A DNA stretch of 64,000 bases, from positions 37,233 to 101,232 of the forward strand of contig JADKIZ010000019.1 in NCBI GenBank assembly GCA_016722445.1, in the 5' to 3' direction. Under the pieces are notes generated by a model. The model saw nothing but the letters and a program-made list of their open reading frames with translations, was not told the DNA's origin and searched no databases. Position numbers and translations under genes: made by a program. Shown piece by piece: positions 27,801 to 36,464 of the stretch. Position 1 is the first letter of the stretch. Each line of letters begins with the position of its first letter. Source of the DNA: Flavobacteriales bacterium (GTDB lineage: Bacteria; Bacteroidota; Bacteroidia; Flavobacteriales_D; Sanyastnellaceae).

Positions 27801-29948
27801 GAAGTGAATTATAGAAATCCAACCTGAACCAGTAGGAGTGAGAAAGAGAAAATCTGTGTAAGCCAAATCGGTTTCTTTACAACATGTTCTCAATAGGCGA
27901 AAGCACCTGTTGAGCAATACAGCGTTGCCTTCAAGCAAATCGTTTTCAAAAGTTTCAAAAAACAAACTGCTGTTGTCTGATTTGAGAACAGCAACTAAAA
28001 TTTCGTCAGCCCAATACCTTTCAATGCTTTGGTCTTTAATTGATGCTCTGATAAGGTCATTGATTTTACCACTCTCATCATCCAAATAATCTTCAACCCA
28101 AAGACGGAATGCCCGTCTTATAGCTGGCTCATTCCCCAAATTATTGAACAACTCTTTTGGCTCTGAATATTCTTCAAACTTTGAGGAAACATATTTTACC
28201 AAAGCCCAATCTTCTAAAATGTCATGAGTAGGTGAGTATTTTCTGTTTTGATTTTCTTGAAAAACTATTTCGTCATTCTCTAACTGAACAATTGCTTCTG
28301 CATCGGAATCAACTGGCTTGGTAAAGAGTTTCATTTCCTTTGCCCTCTTCACTGCAATTTCCATGAAGGCGTTTTCCCTTTTAATCGGAAGTCCATTTTT
28401 TATGTTGCCTGCATCAACTACCAATGAATTCCAAAGTTTGTTTTTAAACTCGGTCAAGGAAACATTTGAATAATCATCGCTTGTTTTATTGACTGCTAAA
28501 ATTGCGAAGTCAAGATATTTAGGACTTTGAAGCAGCTTTTTGATTTTATCGTTTTTTAAAACGCTTTTCAGTTGCGGAAATTTTTCTGCAACTGAATTCA
28601 GTTCACTTTCATCAAGTGGTTGAATATCTACTACTCCCAACTCCTTTTGGTCAATTCCAAATTTCAAACTGATTAAGTCAATAGAATATCTTCTTGCTGA
28701 ACTTATTATTTTGATGTCAGGAAAATCTTTAAGCAATGCAAGTAATTGTTTGAATGCACATTCAGGATTTGCTTCCAACAATTTTTCTAAACTGTCAATG
28801 AAAATTATTTTGTCGGGTATCAGAGAAACGCAAGAGAAAATATCGTGTATGGTTTCATTTACTCCTTGACTTGAAAAGACATTTGCAATCGTTGGTTCGT
28901 TAAATTGGTCTGCTCTGAAAACAAAAACACTTGCAGTAGAGAATTCCTTTTCAAGAAACTCTTTTACTTCTGCCGACTTTCCAACTCCTGGTTTACCTGT
29001 TACAATCGTAAACTGAAAGTTGCATACAGATTCTAATACTTTATCTCTTGCGTCTTGTTTAGGTAGTTGAAACTGGTTTTCACCTTTTCCAATTGTTAGT
29101 TTTATCGGTCTTAAAATTTCTTTGCTATCTGACTTTAGTTTTTCAACTGCATTAAAGTATGGGCTGAGTTTGGCGGTATCAAAGTGCTTGAAAAAATCTT
29201 TCTGCTTAATACTTTCAGTTGTTACACTGCCTCCATCTTTGTTAAGGATTGCAGCATAAGAAAAAATACTGTCCCAAATTTCTTTTTCGTTTGCAGTTGA
29301 ATTTTTGTCCTTACCGAGTTTTATGAGATTCAGGAAATATGTTTCGTCAACGCTTCCTTGATTGAGAAAGTCATATTCTAAAACATCAACGCATTTTAGA
29401 AATTCCCAAAGTTCTTTGTCGCTTAGTGCAGTATTACCGTTTGCCTCTTTCAATAGCTCCCTAAAAACCTCTAATCGTTCTTGCTTTCCTTTAATTCTGT
29501 TCACTTCTGAGAGGAAATCTGCTTCCGTTGCGTGGTTTACTGCCCAATTAAAAAGTGATTTAAGATGGTTGCGTTCATCTTTTGTCATACCACTTTTGAT
29601 GACAATTAATTTGTCTTTGGTCTTGTCAAACTTTGACTTGTTGTTGTAATCCTTCCAAAACGCTTTTATTACCTCTTTAAAAGTTTCATTGTCGGCTGTA
29701 AAAGAAATGTTGTGTTTGGCTTGAATCAGCAACCTGTGCTGTCCTAATGGTGATTTTGCAATTGCCAAAAGGTCGTCAGTTTCATATTCTCTATTTGTTG
29801 TCTGAAAAGCAACTTCAATCACTTCACTGTTTGCAATGCAGGGAGCATTCCCATGAATGATTAATGTTGTTAGGAATGCTGTTTGAATCGATTGTTCAAA
29901 ATTTGTTCCTCCTCCACCTTTTTGAAAAACGCTTCCTTTATCTGACAT
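24891..29948 (-). CDS. STAND NTPase with N-terminal nuclease-like domain (Avs-like antiviral candidate)
   Basis: 1685 residues in one intact frame. Residues about 10-120 look like a PD-(D/E)xK nuclease of the Cap4/Mrr kind: after GGGGTNFEQSIQTAFL come YETDDLLAIA (Asp 58/59) and RLLIQAKHN (Gln76-x-Lys78). A STAND-type NTPase follows: Walker A TGKPGVGKS (318-325), Walker B IIFIDSLEKL (381-390), sensor-like IISSARR (414-420), and the stretch SPTHDILEDWAL near 610 often seen in large defence ATPases. About 1000 further residues are alpha-helical with W/Y-rich pairs, as in the repeat sensors of antiviral STAND (Avs) proteins, which recognise phage proteins and then activate the effector. The nuclease and Avs calls are by motif and layout only. 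Composition is AT-richer than the flanks, suggesting transfer. Confidence 0.75.
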   Translation of the reverse strand: MSDKGSVFQKGGGGTNFEQSIQTAFLTTLIIHGNAPCIANSEVIEVAFQTTNREYETDDLLAIAKSPLGQHRLLIQAKHNISFTADNETFKEVIKAFWKDYNNKSKFDKTKDKLIVIKSGMTKDERNHLKSLFNWAVNHATEADFLSEVNRIKGKQERLEVFRELLKEANGNTALSDKELWEFLKCVDVLEYDFLNQGSVDETYFLNLIKLGKDKNSTANEKEIWDSIFSYAAILNKDGGSVTTESIKQKDFFKHFDTAKLSPYFNAVEKLKSDSKEILRPIKLTIGKGENQFQLPKQDARDKVLESVCNFQFTIVTGKPGVGKSAEVKEFLEKEFSTASVFVFRADQFNEPTIANVFSSQGVNETIHDIFSCVSLIPDKIIFIDSLEKLLEANPECAFKQLLALLKDFPDIKIISSARRYSIDLISLKFGIDQKELGVVDIQPLDESELNSVAEKFPQLKSVLKNDKIKKLLQSPKYLDFAILAVNKTSDDYSNVSLTEFKNKLWNSLVVDAGNIKNGLPIKRENAFMEIAVKRAKEMKLFTKPVDSDAEAIVQLENDEIVFQENQNRKYSPTHDILEDWALVKYVSSKFEEYSEPKELFNNLGNEPAIRRAFRLWVEDYLDDESGKINDLIRASIKDQSIERYWADEILVAVLKSDNSSLFFETFENDLLEGNAVLLNRCFRLLRTCCKETDLAYTDFLFLTPTGSGWISIIHFIEKHLRKLDSLRFSICEFLSDWKNRIGRKNSPPKDEELLAAKNIVLYLLAKVESGDESWQQEFVRDKPIELVKILYNLATISKSEIESLVDRAFEDKNDRSSWKLNSFYKSVIENCLTGIGNFRLISAMPELIVKTAWREWKYVQPKENPETEGRFRFSGMNRLRDEECWGIRDKHSFFPAGIYKTPFYDLLFYHPIIGLEFIIDFINYTVEFYVNADCEYKHKISQVEIELNDGTIIKQWAAWELWAAYRGLSVTNYALESLLKSLEKHLLDTAAYKTEVSKKNLKFMFNMLLKRSNNVAITSVLNSVAIAYPEIVEEEMLPLLPVEAFYEWDLSRALQESSSLAIYDNKIPFSQEETAKSNQLPHRKKYTHGLSDFITNYQFNIGKLNPQIHALFDKLQTKIKGDDVIWKKRLSEIDIRKWEVKPYDEKLGGFVVQPKYEKEVTEFMNSNLDYFEAQNKALTYSSELSKAYEGKETIDFKKWKECHKHYSKGKNSELLYDRPVTLAFLGLKEFSASVNQKQKKWCVETLAKSIVAILQDSFSRNYGLSKDFNLMEKEIALSSFHLLIQNASSDEDKNGIISLMIYMLFAPFADYEVDKITRYVKEVFFKQFPDEAKRAWLGLIKYSIFRKANPYFFDDHDPNRLKKFKEKEEAFVQEVAADKKLKLDLSEITLEKCEGYLLARAFVISPYDSADKDFETLIKHFIPLLTADLELDEDHSYNHSRQVRQIHFEAVIDTEFYLTELLVKANPTFTKDVLDLILAPAYKTKLQRNRTGRDAFEFASKIPEYVIFKLDDLIANSKDENLNKQLIANFWDLWQHFYTQIKNSGKQYFLSTLFLDIKWKTTASHWVALENKKSFYETIVKDFGKHKTLSIQNVFSTVGEKTFLPESISWLVEIFKSDMNTTACLFAPSAERMIQRLFYNHISKIKTNKSLIDDYVWILNRMVDLGSSEAYMFRENVITYKNIT

Positions 29949-30359
29949 ATGAACTTAGTTTGTGAGGTGGCGATTGCAATCTTTTGGCTTTGCCCTGAGT
30001 TGGGCTTGTACGTTGGGGGCAAAGACAAATGTGTCCAATGTGCGGTGGCAATAAAATTGTTTTTAAAAAATGTGGGTCGGCAAAAAAATTATAACACGAA
30101 GCGTTGGACTGTCGTGTCGGCAAAAAGTCCGCATATAATTTGTCGATATATTTTCCTGTCGTTTCGATAATTTGTCTGTCAGTTTAATGGTTGTTGTGTC
30201 GGTCTTTACGCTTGCCTGTAAATACTTGATTTGAATGAACACCACTCCCAAAAACACCCCTTTTATTGCAGCTATAAGAATTTCCCTCCCCCCAAAAATA
30301 CACATCCAATCATATAAATATCACCACTCAGCCATCAACCCCACCCCATCACCGTTATA
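29949..30359. other. Intergenic region upstream of the STAND gene
   Basis: No gene is visible. 29949-30180 has an unusual G/T-rich plus strand and a complementary pair TTTGCCC / GGGGCAAAG (about 29989 and 30016). The STAND promoter should lie here. 30240-30360 is C/A-rich on the plus strand, without open frames of interest. Confidence 0.4.
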
Positions 30360-30902
30360 TCACCCAGCACTTATAAGCACCTCCACCTCCCTCTCCATTC
30401 CCAAAATCTTAGCCTCAAGCAGTTGTTGTTGTATAGTATTCGACTGACGCATCACGTGAAGGGTGTCTTCTTGTCGGGAGCGGAGGAGCATCTTTTGTAT
30501 TTCAGTGAGAGAGGTGTTGGCGTCTAGAATATCACCGAGGTGATGGTAAGTGCGTTGGGCCAGGTGAAAATCGGATTTCATTTTGTCGAGCGCATGGCGT
30601 TGTTTGCTGATCTGTGCCGTGAGCTGGATGATGTGATCTTGCTTCTTCCGCTCGGACTCGGATATAATGTCCACATCAATAACCGGCGGATTGGCCTGCG
30701 CATTTCTCAACTCAATGGATGCGTATAAGGCCATCCTCATCTGATTCAATTGTTCTCCGATTTCTGACTTGGGTGAGCGGCCGGAGTAAATGATCCGGTG
30801 CAAACTCGAGCGGTCAATGCCGAAAAATTCGGACAACTCCCGCATATTCATCTGTAAATAGGTCTCGAGTTTGTCTGCCTTGGTTTTTTTGATGGTTGCC
30901 AT
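30360..30902 (-). CDS. Helix-turn-helix plus coiled-coil protein
   Basis: 180 residues from MATIKKTKADK (Met at 30902; an ATG at 30923 adds 7 residues). Residues about 20-50 (MRELSEFFGIDRSSLHRIIYSGRSPK) have the spacing of a Cro/CI-type helix-turn-helix. The rest is long amphipathic helix (ERKKQDHIIQLTAQISKQRHALDKM and onwards), probably a coiled coil. No enzyme motif is visible. It is divergent from the gene at 31221, and the shared upstream region carries repeated GCACAAAAT half-sites that may be its own operator. No family is recognised; it could be a regulator of the divergent gene. Confidence 0.6.
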   Translation of the reverse strand: MATIKKTKADKLETYLQMNMRELSEFFGIDRSSLHRIIYSGRSPKSEIGEQLNQMRMALYASIELRNAQANPPVIDVDIISESERKKQDHIIQLTAQISKQRHALDKMKSDFHLAQRTYHHLGDILDANTSLTEIQKMLLRSRQEDTLHVMRQSNTIQQQLLEAKILGMEREVEVLISAG

Positions 30903-30947
30903 GACTGGGTAAAGTGAGAACACGAAAATAATTGGTTTTCAGATTGC

Positions 30948-31148
30948 GCACAAAATATTGAGCACAAAATATTATGTGCTTAAAATTGTGTGCTCCTTTT
31001 GGGATGGGATTTTTTCAGGTCTTTTTTGGGCCTTTTTCACGACAGATGATGAAAACGATCCCATTTCCGGAATCAGCAATAAAATATGAGGTTGCGGAAG
31101 GTCGTTTCAAAGTACTCCACTCGTTTTTGTGCGTTTTTCACGACAGAT
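30948..31148. promoter_or_regulatory. Candidate operator cluster between divergent genes
   Basis: GCACAAAATATT occurs twice (30948-30959 and 30962-30973), and an inverse half-site ATTGTGTGC follows at about 30985-30993; GCACA / TGTGC also form an inverted repeat at 30962-30979. Further down, TTTTTCACGACAGAT occurs twice exactly (31033-31047 and 31134-31148, 101 bases apart). Such clusters fit binding of the adjacent helix-turn-helix protein. Confidence 0.45.
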
Positions 31149-31220
31149 CGGAACGCATTTCGCATTGACCCGCATTTTTCCTTGGTGCTTCTTTGTGTTA
31201 TATATCAAAATGGTATAAAC

Positions 31221-31703
31221 ATGGTACACGAAATAAACCTCCACCCAAAACCTGCTGCTCTATTTAAGGTGCACAAGCTTACCTCACTTGCCGAATGCGA
31301 TGAAGTCATGGTGATGGCTCAAAAGCTTAGAACGAAAGCGCTGATTGACTTAGAAAAAAAGAAGCGTGAAATGGCGTTGACGATCAAAAAATATGACATG
31401 GTCCCTGAGCAATTTGCCAAAGCTCAACATGACTTCCGGCAGGTTACGGATAAATTAGATCAATGCAAAGATCCCATTGCCAGAGAAGGTTATCTTGATA
31501 TGCAAAATGTGCTACAACGAGAAGTTAACGTTTTGAATATGGCGACTGCGAAATATGGGCCAATCAAACAACTTACTCAATCTCGGGATTTGTGTTATTT
31601 GGAGGGTGATGTAGAAATTGTGGATACGATGATAAGGGAGGTTGAGGGGCGGAGGGGGGAATTGATGCTTGATTCAATTCAAGATTTAAAATTTAAAATT
31701 TAA
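31221..31703 (+). CDS. Hypothetical coiled-coil protein
   Basis: 160 residues from MVHEINLHPKPAALFKVHK (ATG at 31221, preceded by an A-rich stretch; the longer upstream frame has no family-like text). Nearly all helix: LRTKALIDLEKKKREMALTI and DFRQVTDKLDQCKDPIAREG, then LQREVNVLNMATAKYG. The last residues (QDLKFKI) are encoded by the TTTAAAATTTAA heptamers that open the repeat element, so the stop codon itself is supplied by the repeat. That suggests the original 3' end was altered by insertion, or that the element uses gene ends. No family is recognised. Confidence 0.55.
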   Translation: MVHEINLHPKPAALFKVHKLTSLAECDEVMVMAQKLRTKALIDLEKKKREMALTIKKYDMVPEQFAKAQHDFRQVTDKLDQCKDPIAREGYLDMQNVLQREVNVLNMATAKYGPIKQLTQSRDLCYLEGDVEIVDTMIREVEGRRGELMLDSIQDLKFKI

Positions 31704-31860
31704 TATTGGGAGAGAGAGGTTCAAGGTTCAAAGTTCAAGGTGGTGCGGAGGGGTGGTAAAGGTTCAATGTTCAAAGTTCAAGGTGGCGCGGAGGGGTGGT
31801 AAAAGTTCAATGTTCAATGTTCAAAGTTCAAGGTGGTGCTGATGTGTGGTTGTTTGAGGG
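31680..31860 (+). repeat. Left end of repeat element, locus 1
   Basis: AT heptamers (AAGATTTAAAATTTAAAATT, 31681-31700) are followed by GAGAGAGG and blocks of GGTTCAA / AGTTCAA heptamers separated by GGTGGTGCGGAGGGGTGG-type spacers (31720-31845). Then comes a stretch TGTTTGAGGGCATGAATTAG (31850-31869) shared with locus 3 (47874-47893). The element starts inside the final codons of the preceding gene. Confidence 0.7.
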
Positions 31861-31941
31861 CATGAATTAGACATTCAAGCATTTTTAGGAGAAGTAGTTT
31901 TTACTTATTTGAGAGTTTTGAAGTGTGCTTATCTTGTTTGC

Positions 31942-34900
31942 ACCTCAAGTGTTATTGTCCCCTTCGGGGACGTTGGTTTTTAACACAAAGAAATATTTTG
32001 CTCGGTATGCATATGGGAGGTTTTGCAAAAAATGTTCGGAGTATGATGATGTAGGAATTAAGTCGCTTCGCTCGCTCGAAGGACACAAAGCTGCATTCGA
32101 ATGTATGATATAAAAATTCCAGGGTGAATTGAATTCATGCACATTCAAAACTTGCAAAACAATAACATATGTATTTTCATTCTTAAGCCTGTGGACGGCT
32201 TTGTGACCTTTGTTAGCGCGAAGCGTCTTAAATCCTTACTACGAAAACAAATCACGTTTGAACGATCAATCGAATTTCGAATGCAGAAAGAACAAATCCT
32301 TTGTGTTAAACCACCATCGCCGTAGGCGATACAATGCAGGCTAGAAATGAGGTTTACCACAAGTGTTTTTGTCCCCTTCGGGGACGTTGGATTTTAACAC
32401 AAAGAAATATTTTGCTCGGTATGCACATGGGAGGTTTTGCAAAAAAATGAGCGGAGTATGATGATGTAGGAATTAAGTCGCTTCGCTCTAACAAAGGACA
32501 CAAAGCTGCATTCGAATGTATGATATAAAAATTCCGGGGTGAATTGATTTCATGCACGATCAAAACATGCAAAACAATAATATATGTATTTTCATTCTTA
32601 TGCCTGTGGACGGCTTTGTGACCTTTGTTAGAGCGAAGCGTCTTAAATCCTTACTACGAAAACAAATCTCGTTTGAACGATCAATCGAATTTCAAATGCA
32701 GAAAGAACAAATCCTTTGTGTTAAAACACCATCGCCGTAGGCGATACAATACCGGCTAGAAATGAGGTTTACTGCAAATGTTATTGTCCCCTTCGGGGAC
32801 GTTGGTTTTTAACACAAAGAAATATTTTGCTCGGTATGCACATGGGAGGTTTTGCAAAAAATGTTCGGAGTATGATGATGTAGGAATTAAGTCGCTACGC
32901 TCTAACAAAGGACACAAAGCTGCATTCGAATGTATGATATAAAAATTCCGGGGTGAATTGATTTCATGCACGATCAAAACTTGCAAAACAATAACATATG
33001 TATTTTCATTCTTATGCCTGTGGACGGCTTTGTGTCCTTTGTTAGAGCGAAGCGTCTTAAATCCTCACTACGAAAACAAATCTCGTTTGAACGATCAATT
33101 GAATTTCGAATGTCGAAAGAACAAATCCTTTGTGTTGAAACACCATCGCCGTAGGCGACAATGCAGGCTAGAAATGAGGTTTACTGCAAGTGCTTTTGTC
33201 CCCTTCGGGGACGGTGGTTTTTAACACAAAGAAATATTTTGCTCGGTATGCATATGGGAGGTATTGCAAAAAATGTGCGGTGTATGATGTTGGAGATATT
33301 AAGTCGCTTCGCTCTATCAAAGGACACAAAGCTGCATTCGAATGTATGATATAAAAATTCCAGGGTGAATTGATTTCATGCACGATCAAAACATGCAAAA
33401 CAATAACATATGTATTTTCATTCTTATGCCTGTGGACGGCTTTGTGTCCTTTGAGAGAGCGTAGCGTCTTAAATCCTTACTACGAAAACAAATCTCGCTT
33501 GAACGATCAATTGAATTTCAAATGCAGAAAGAACAAATCCTTTGTGTTAAACCACCATCGCCGTGGGCGATATAATGCAGGCTATATAATGAGGTTTACT
33601 GCAAATGTTATTGTCCCCTTCGGGGACGGTGGTTTTTAACACAAAGAAATGTTTTGCTCGGTATGCATATGGGAGGTTTTGCAAAAAATGTGCGGAGTAT
33701 GATGATGTAGGAATTAAGTCGCTTCGCTCTACCAAAGGACACAAAGCTGCATTCGAATGTATGATATAAAAATACCGGGGTGAATTGATTTCATGCACGA
33801 TCAAAACTTGCAAAACAATAACATATGTATTTTCATTCTTATGCCTGTGGACGGCTTTGTGACCTTTGTTAGAGCGAAGCGTCTTAAATCCTTACTACGA
33901 AAACAAATCTCGTTTGAACGATCAATTGAATTTCGAATGTCGAAAGAACAAATCCTTTGTGTTAAACCACCCATCGCCGTAGGCGATACAATGCAGGCTA
34001 GAAATGAGGTTTACCACAAGTGTTTTTGTCCCCTTCGGGGACGTTGGTTTTTAACACAAAGAAATGTTTTGCTCGGTATGCACATGGGAGGTTTTGCAAA
34101 AAATGTGCGGAGTATGATGATGTAGGAACTAAGTCGCTACGCTCTAACAAAGGACACAAAGCTGCATTCGAATGTATGATATAAAAATTCCGGGGTGAAT
34201 TGATTTCATGCACGATCAAAACTTGCAAAACAATAACATATGTATTTTCATTCTTATGCCTGTGGACGGCTTTGTGTCCTTTGTTAGAGCGAAGCGTCTT
34301 AAATCCTCACTACGAAAACAAATCTCGTTTGAACGATCAATTGAATTTCGAATGTCGAAAGAACAAATCCTTTGTGTTGAAACACCATCGCCGTAGGCGA
34401 TACAATGCAGGCTAGAAATGAGGTTTACCACAAGTGTTTTTGTCCCCTTCGGGGACGTTGGTTTTTAACACAAAGAAATATTTTGCTCGGTATGCATATG
34501 GGAGGTTTTGCAAAGAATGTGCGGTGTATGATGTTGGAGATATTAAGTCGCTACGCTCTATCAAAGGACACAAAGCTGCATTCGAATGTATGATATAAAA
34601 ATTCTGGGGTGAATTGATTTCATGCACGATCAAAACTTGCAAAATAATAACATATGTATTTTCATTCTTATGCCTGTGGACGGCTTTGTGTTCTTTGTTA
34701 GAGCGAAGCGTCTTAAATCCTTACTACGAAAACAAATCTCGTTTGAACGATCAATCGAATTTCAAATGCAGAAAGAACAAATCCTTTGTGTTAAACCACC
34801 AGCGCCGCAGGCGATACAATGCAGGCTATATAATGAGGTTTACTGCAAATGTTATTGTCCCCTTCGGGGACGGTGGATTTTAACACAAAGAAATATTTTG

Positions 34901-35425
34901 CTCGGTATGCACATGGGAGGTTTTGCAAAAAATGAGTGGAGTATGATGATGTAGGAACTAAGTCGCTACGCTCTAACAAAGGACACAAAGCTGCATTCGA
35001 ATGTATGATATAAAAATTCCGGGGTGAATTGATTTCATGCACGATCAAAACATGCAAAACAATAACATATGTATTTTCATTCTTATGCCTGTGGACGGCT
35101 TTGTGACCTTTGTTAGAGCGAAGCGTCTTAATTCCTTACTACGAAAACAAATCTCGTTTGAATTATCAATTGAATTTCGAATGCAGAAAGAACAAATCCT
35201 TTCTGTTAAAACACCATCGCCGCAGGCGATACAATGCAGGCTAGAAATGAGGTTTACCACAAGTGTTTTTGTCCCCTTCGGGGACGTTGGATTTTAACAC
35301 AAAGAATTTCTTTGAATAGTTGACGAATAATGGGTTTCTTGTTCGTTCGTTCATTGTATGACAATCGACGTTTTAAGTCGCTACGCTCTCTCAAAGGACA
35401 CAAAGCTGTCCACGGACATATGGTT
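31942..35425. repeat. Tandem array: eight ~414-base units of paired, opposed hairpin modules
   Basis: The hairpin GTCCCC-TTC-GGGGAC occurs nine times, starting at 31957, 32371, 32786, 33198, 33613, 34028, 34442, 34857 and 35271: spacings of 412-415 bases. A second hairpin ATCGCC-N3-GGCGAT occurs eight times (32316, 32731, 33145, 33557, 33973, 34387, 34801, 35216), always 40-41 bases before the next first hairpin. Each hairpin starts a module reading away from the other: hairpin, TGGTTTTTAACACAAAG, about 100 bases, then AAGTCGCTTCGCTC and CAAAGGACACAAAGC. The two modules in a unit are therefore inverted relatives. The last module (35271-35420) differs inside and is the version found at loci 2 and 3. 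Units differ by scattered substitutions, including non-synonymous ones in all frames, so coding is unlikely. Confidence 0.9.
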
Positions 35426-35439
35426 GATCATTCAAATCA

Positions 35440-35545
35440 GTAATAAAAAAATTCAATCCACCCCTCCGCATTACCCCCCATCTCCATTTCCACTTCTCCC
35501 ATCCCCACAATTCATAATTCATACTTCATAATTCATAATTCAACG
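35440..35545. repeat. Right end of repeat element, locus 1
   Basis: AAAAAAATTCAATCCACCCC, a pyrimidine-rich stretch (TCCGCATTACCCCCCATCTC), then heptamers of ATAATTC (35512-35540). The inverse complement is found almost base for base at 40709-40810 (locus 2), and a diverged copy at 48508-48622 (locus 3). Confidence 0.75.
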
Positions 35546-35911
35546 CCCGTCTTGCCAAACAAGCTTCTCATGTTTTCTTTTATCAAAAAAATCAGTGCAT
35601 TGACCGTCGCCACCACCGGTAATTCCACCATCCGGATTACAAATAAGATTGCAATGTTCATCGAACAACTGACTGAACATATCGCAGCAATATGATGGAA
35701 TATAATAGACTGTTTTTCCATTGTAATCGTACTGCCATACACTGGCGGGAGGACTGCGCACTTCTTCAATTTGAATTTTGACAATCTCGCTCTTGATACA
35801 GTCGGGAGTGTCCTTCGCTATTTTGTCTTTCTTGCAACCAGAAGCCAAAATGGCCACCATGGCGATTGAAGGAAAAATCAACAACATTCTTTTCATGGTT
35901 TGGGTATTCAT
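35540..35911 (-). CDS. DUF6970-like lipoprotein
   Basis: About 120 residues from the Met at 35911 (or 35896). The signal ends ILASGC, a lipobox, followed by KKDK. The mature part PPASVWQYDYNGKTVYYIPS, CCDMFSQLFDEHCNLICNPD and GGITGGGDGQCTDF matches the compact Cys-rich DUF6970 pattern (YxYxGxxVYY-x-CCDx(Y/F)xxLxD ... CxPxGGxxGxGDGxC); the end KLVWQDGR is also typical. Five or six Cys may form disulfides in the periplasm. Function unknown. Its stop lies in the right end of repeat locus 1. The longer frame to 36001 has no signal-like start. Confidence 0.7.
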   Translation of the reverse strand: MNTQTMKRMLLIFPSIAMVAILASGCKKDKIAKDTPDCIKSEIVKIQIEEVRSPPASVWQYDYNGKTVYYIPSYCCDMFSQLFDEHCNLICNPDGGITGGGDGQCTDFFDKRKHEKLVWQDGR

Positions 35912-36071
35912 TGTTGGGTTTTGAAGTGTTTGCTGGAATGAAGACAAGTTCATTGTCTTATCCGTTGCCTCAATAAAAGAGGTAACGATTTTGTCATTCA
36001 AATATTCGGCTATCAGGGGGTTTTATGCAGAATTGATCCGCAAAATCATCCAAATGGATGAGAAACCCAAA

Positions 36072-36416
36072 TCAATCCAACTTCAAAAAATCCCCATCGA
36101 CAATCAAAAGCTTTACACCTTTTTCCGATACCGATCGATGTGAACTCAATCCGTCTGAAACCACATAAGACTGTCCCGCTGAGAGGGTGACTTTTTCTCC
36201 CGATTCAAGTTCACTGACGAAAGAGCCCTCCAGGCAATGGACGATGTGACCCTTTTGACACCAATGATCTGCGAGGTAATCGGCAGAATACTCCACCAGA
36301 CGAATTCGCAAACCAGGATATTGGATAGTTCGCCAATGGGCTTCGCCCTTTATACCTGCATATTTTACTTTTTCTATCGCTGACCAATCGATGGTTTGAA
36401 ATGGGATATTGCTCAT
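36072..36416 (-). CDS. DHCW-motif cupin fold protein
   Basis: 114 residues, single-domain cupin. PFQTIDWSAIEKVKYAG at the start and the core VEYSADYLADHWCQKGHIVH with ADHWCxKGH is the family motif; then LEGSFVSELESGEK, LSAGQSYVVSDGLSSHRS and VDGDFLKLD complete the beta barrel. The two His of the motif and the His in SSHRS probably bind a metal. Enzymatic role unknown. It is complete and stands alone, 70 bases from the neighbouring T9SS cargo gene. Confidence 0.85.
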   Translation of the reverse strand: MSNIPFQTIDWSAIEKVKYAGIKGEAHWRTIQYPGLRIRLVEYSADYLADHWCQKGHIVHCLEGSFVSELESGEKVTLSAGQSYVVSDGLSSHRSVSEKGVKLLIVDGDFLKLD

Positions 36417-36464
36417 CTATAAATATGTATGTGCGCGAATCTATAAACGCCTATGAAAACAGGA

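Noticed and set aside
31925..35297. Open frames of 62-110 codons on both strands in every unit of the tandem array, with start-like and stop-like positions repeated
   Set aside because: They arise from the repeat itself; differences between units change amino acids freely in every frame (e.g. FVTFVR, FVSFVR, FVFFVR), no ribosome-binding pattern is kept, and the short copies at loci 2 and 3 do not preserve the frames.
31942..35425. CRISPR array
   Set aside because: Units of about 414 bases are nearly identical throughout with no unique spacers, and no cas genes are nearby; the Cas2-like protein at 24212 is alone.
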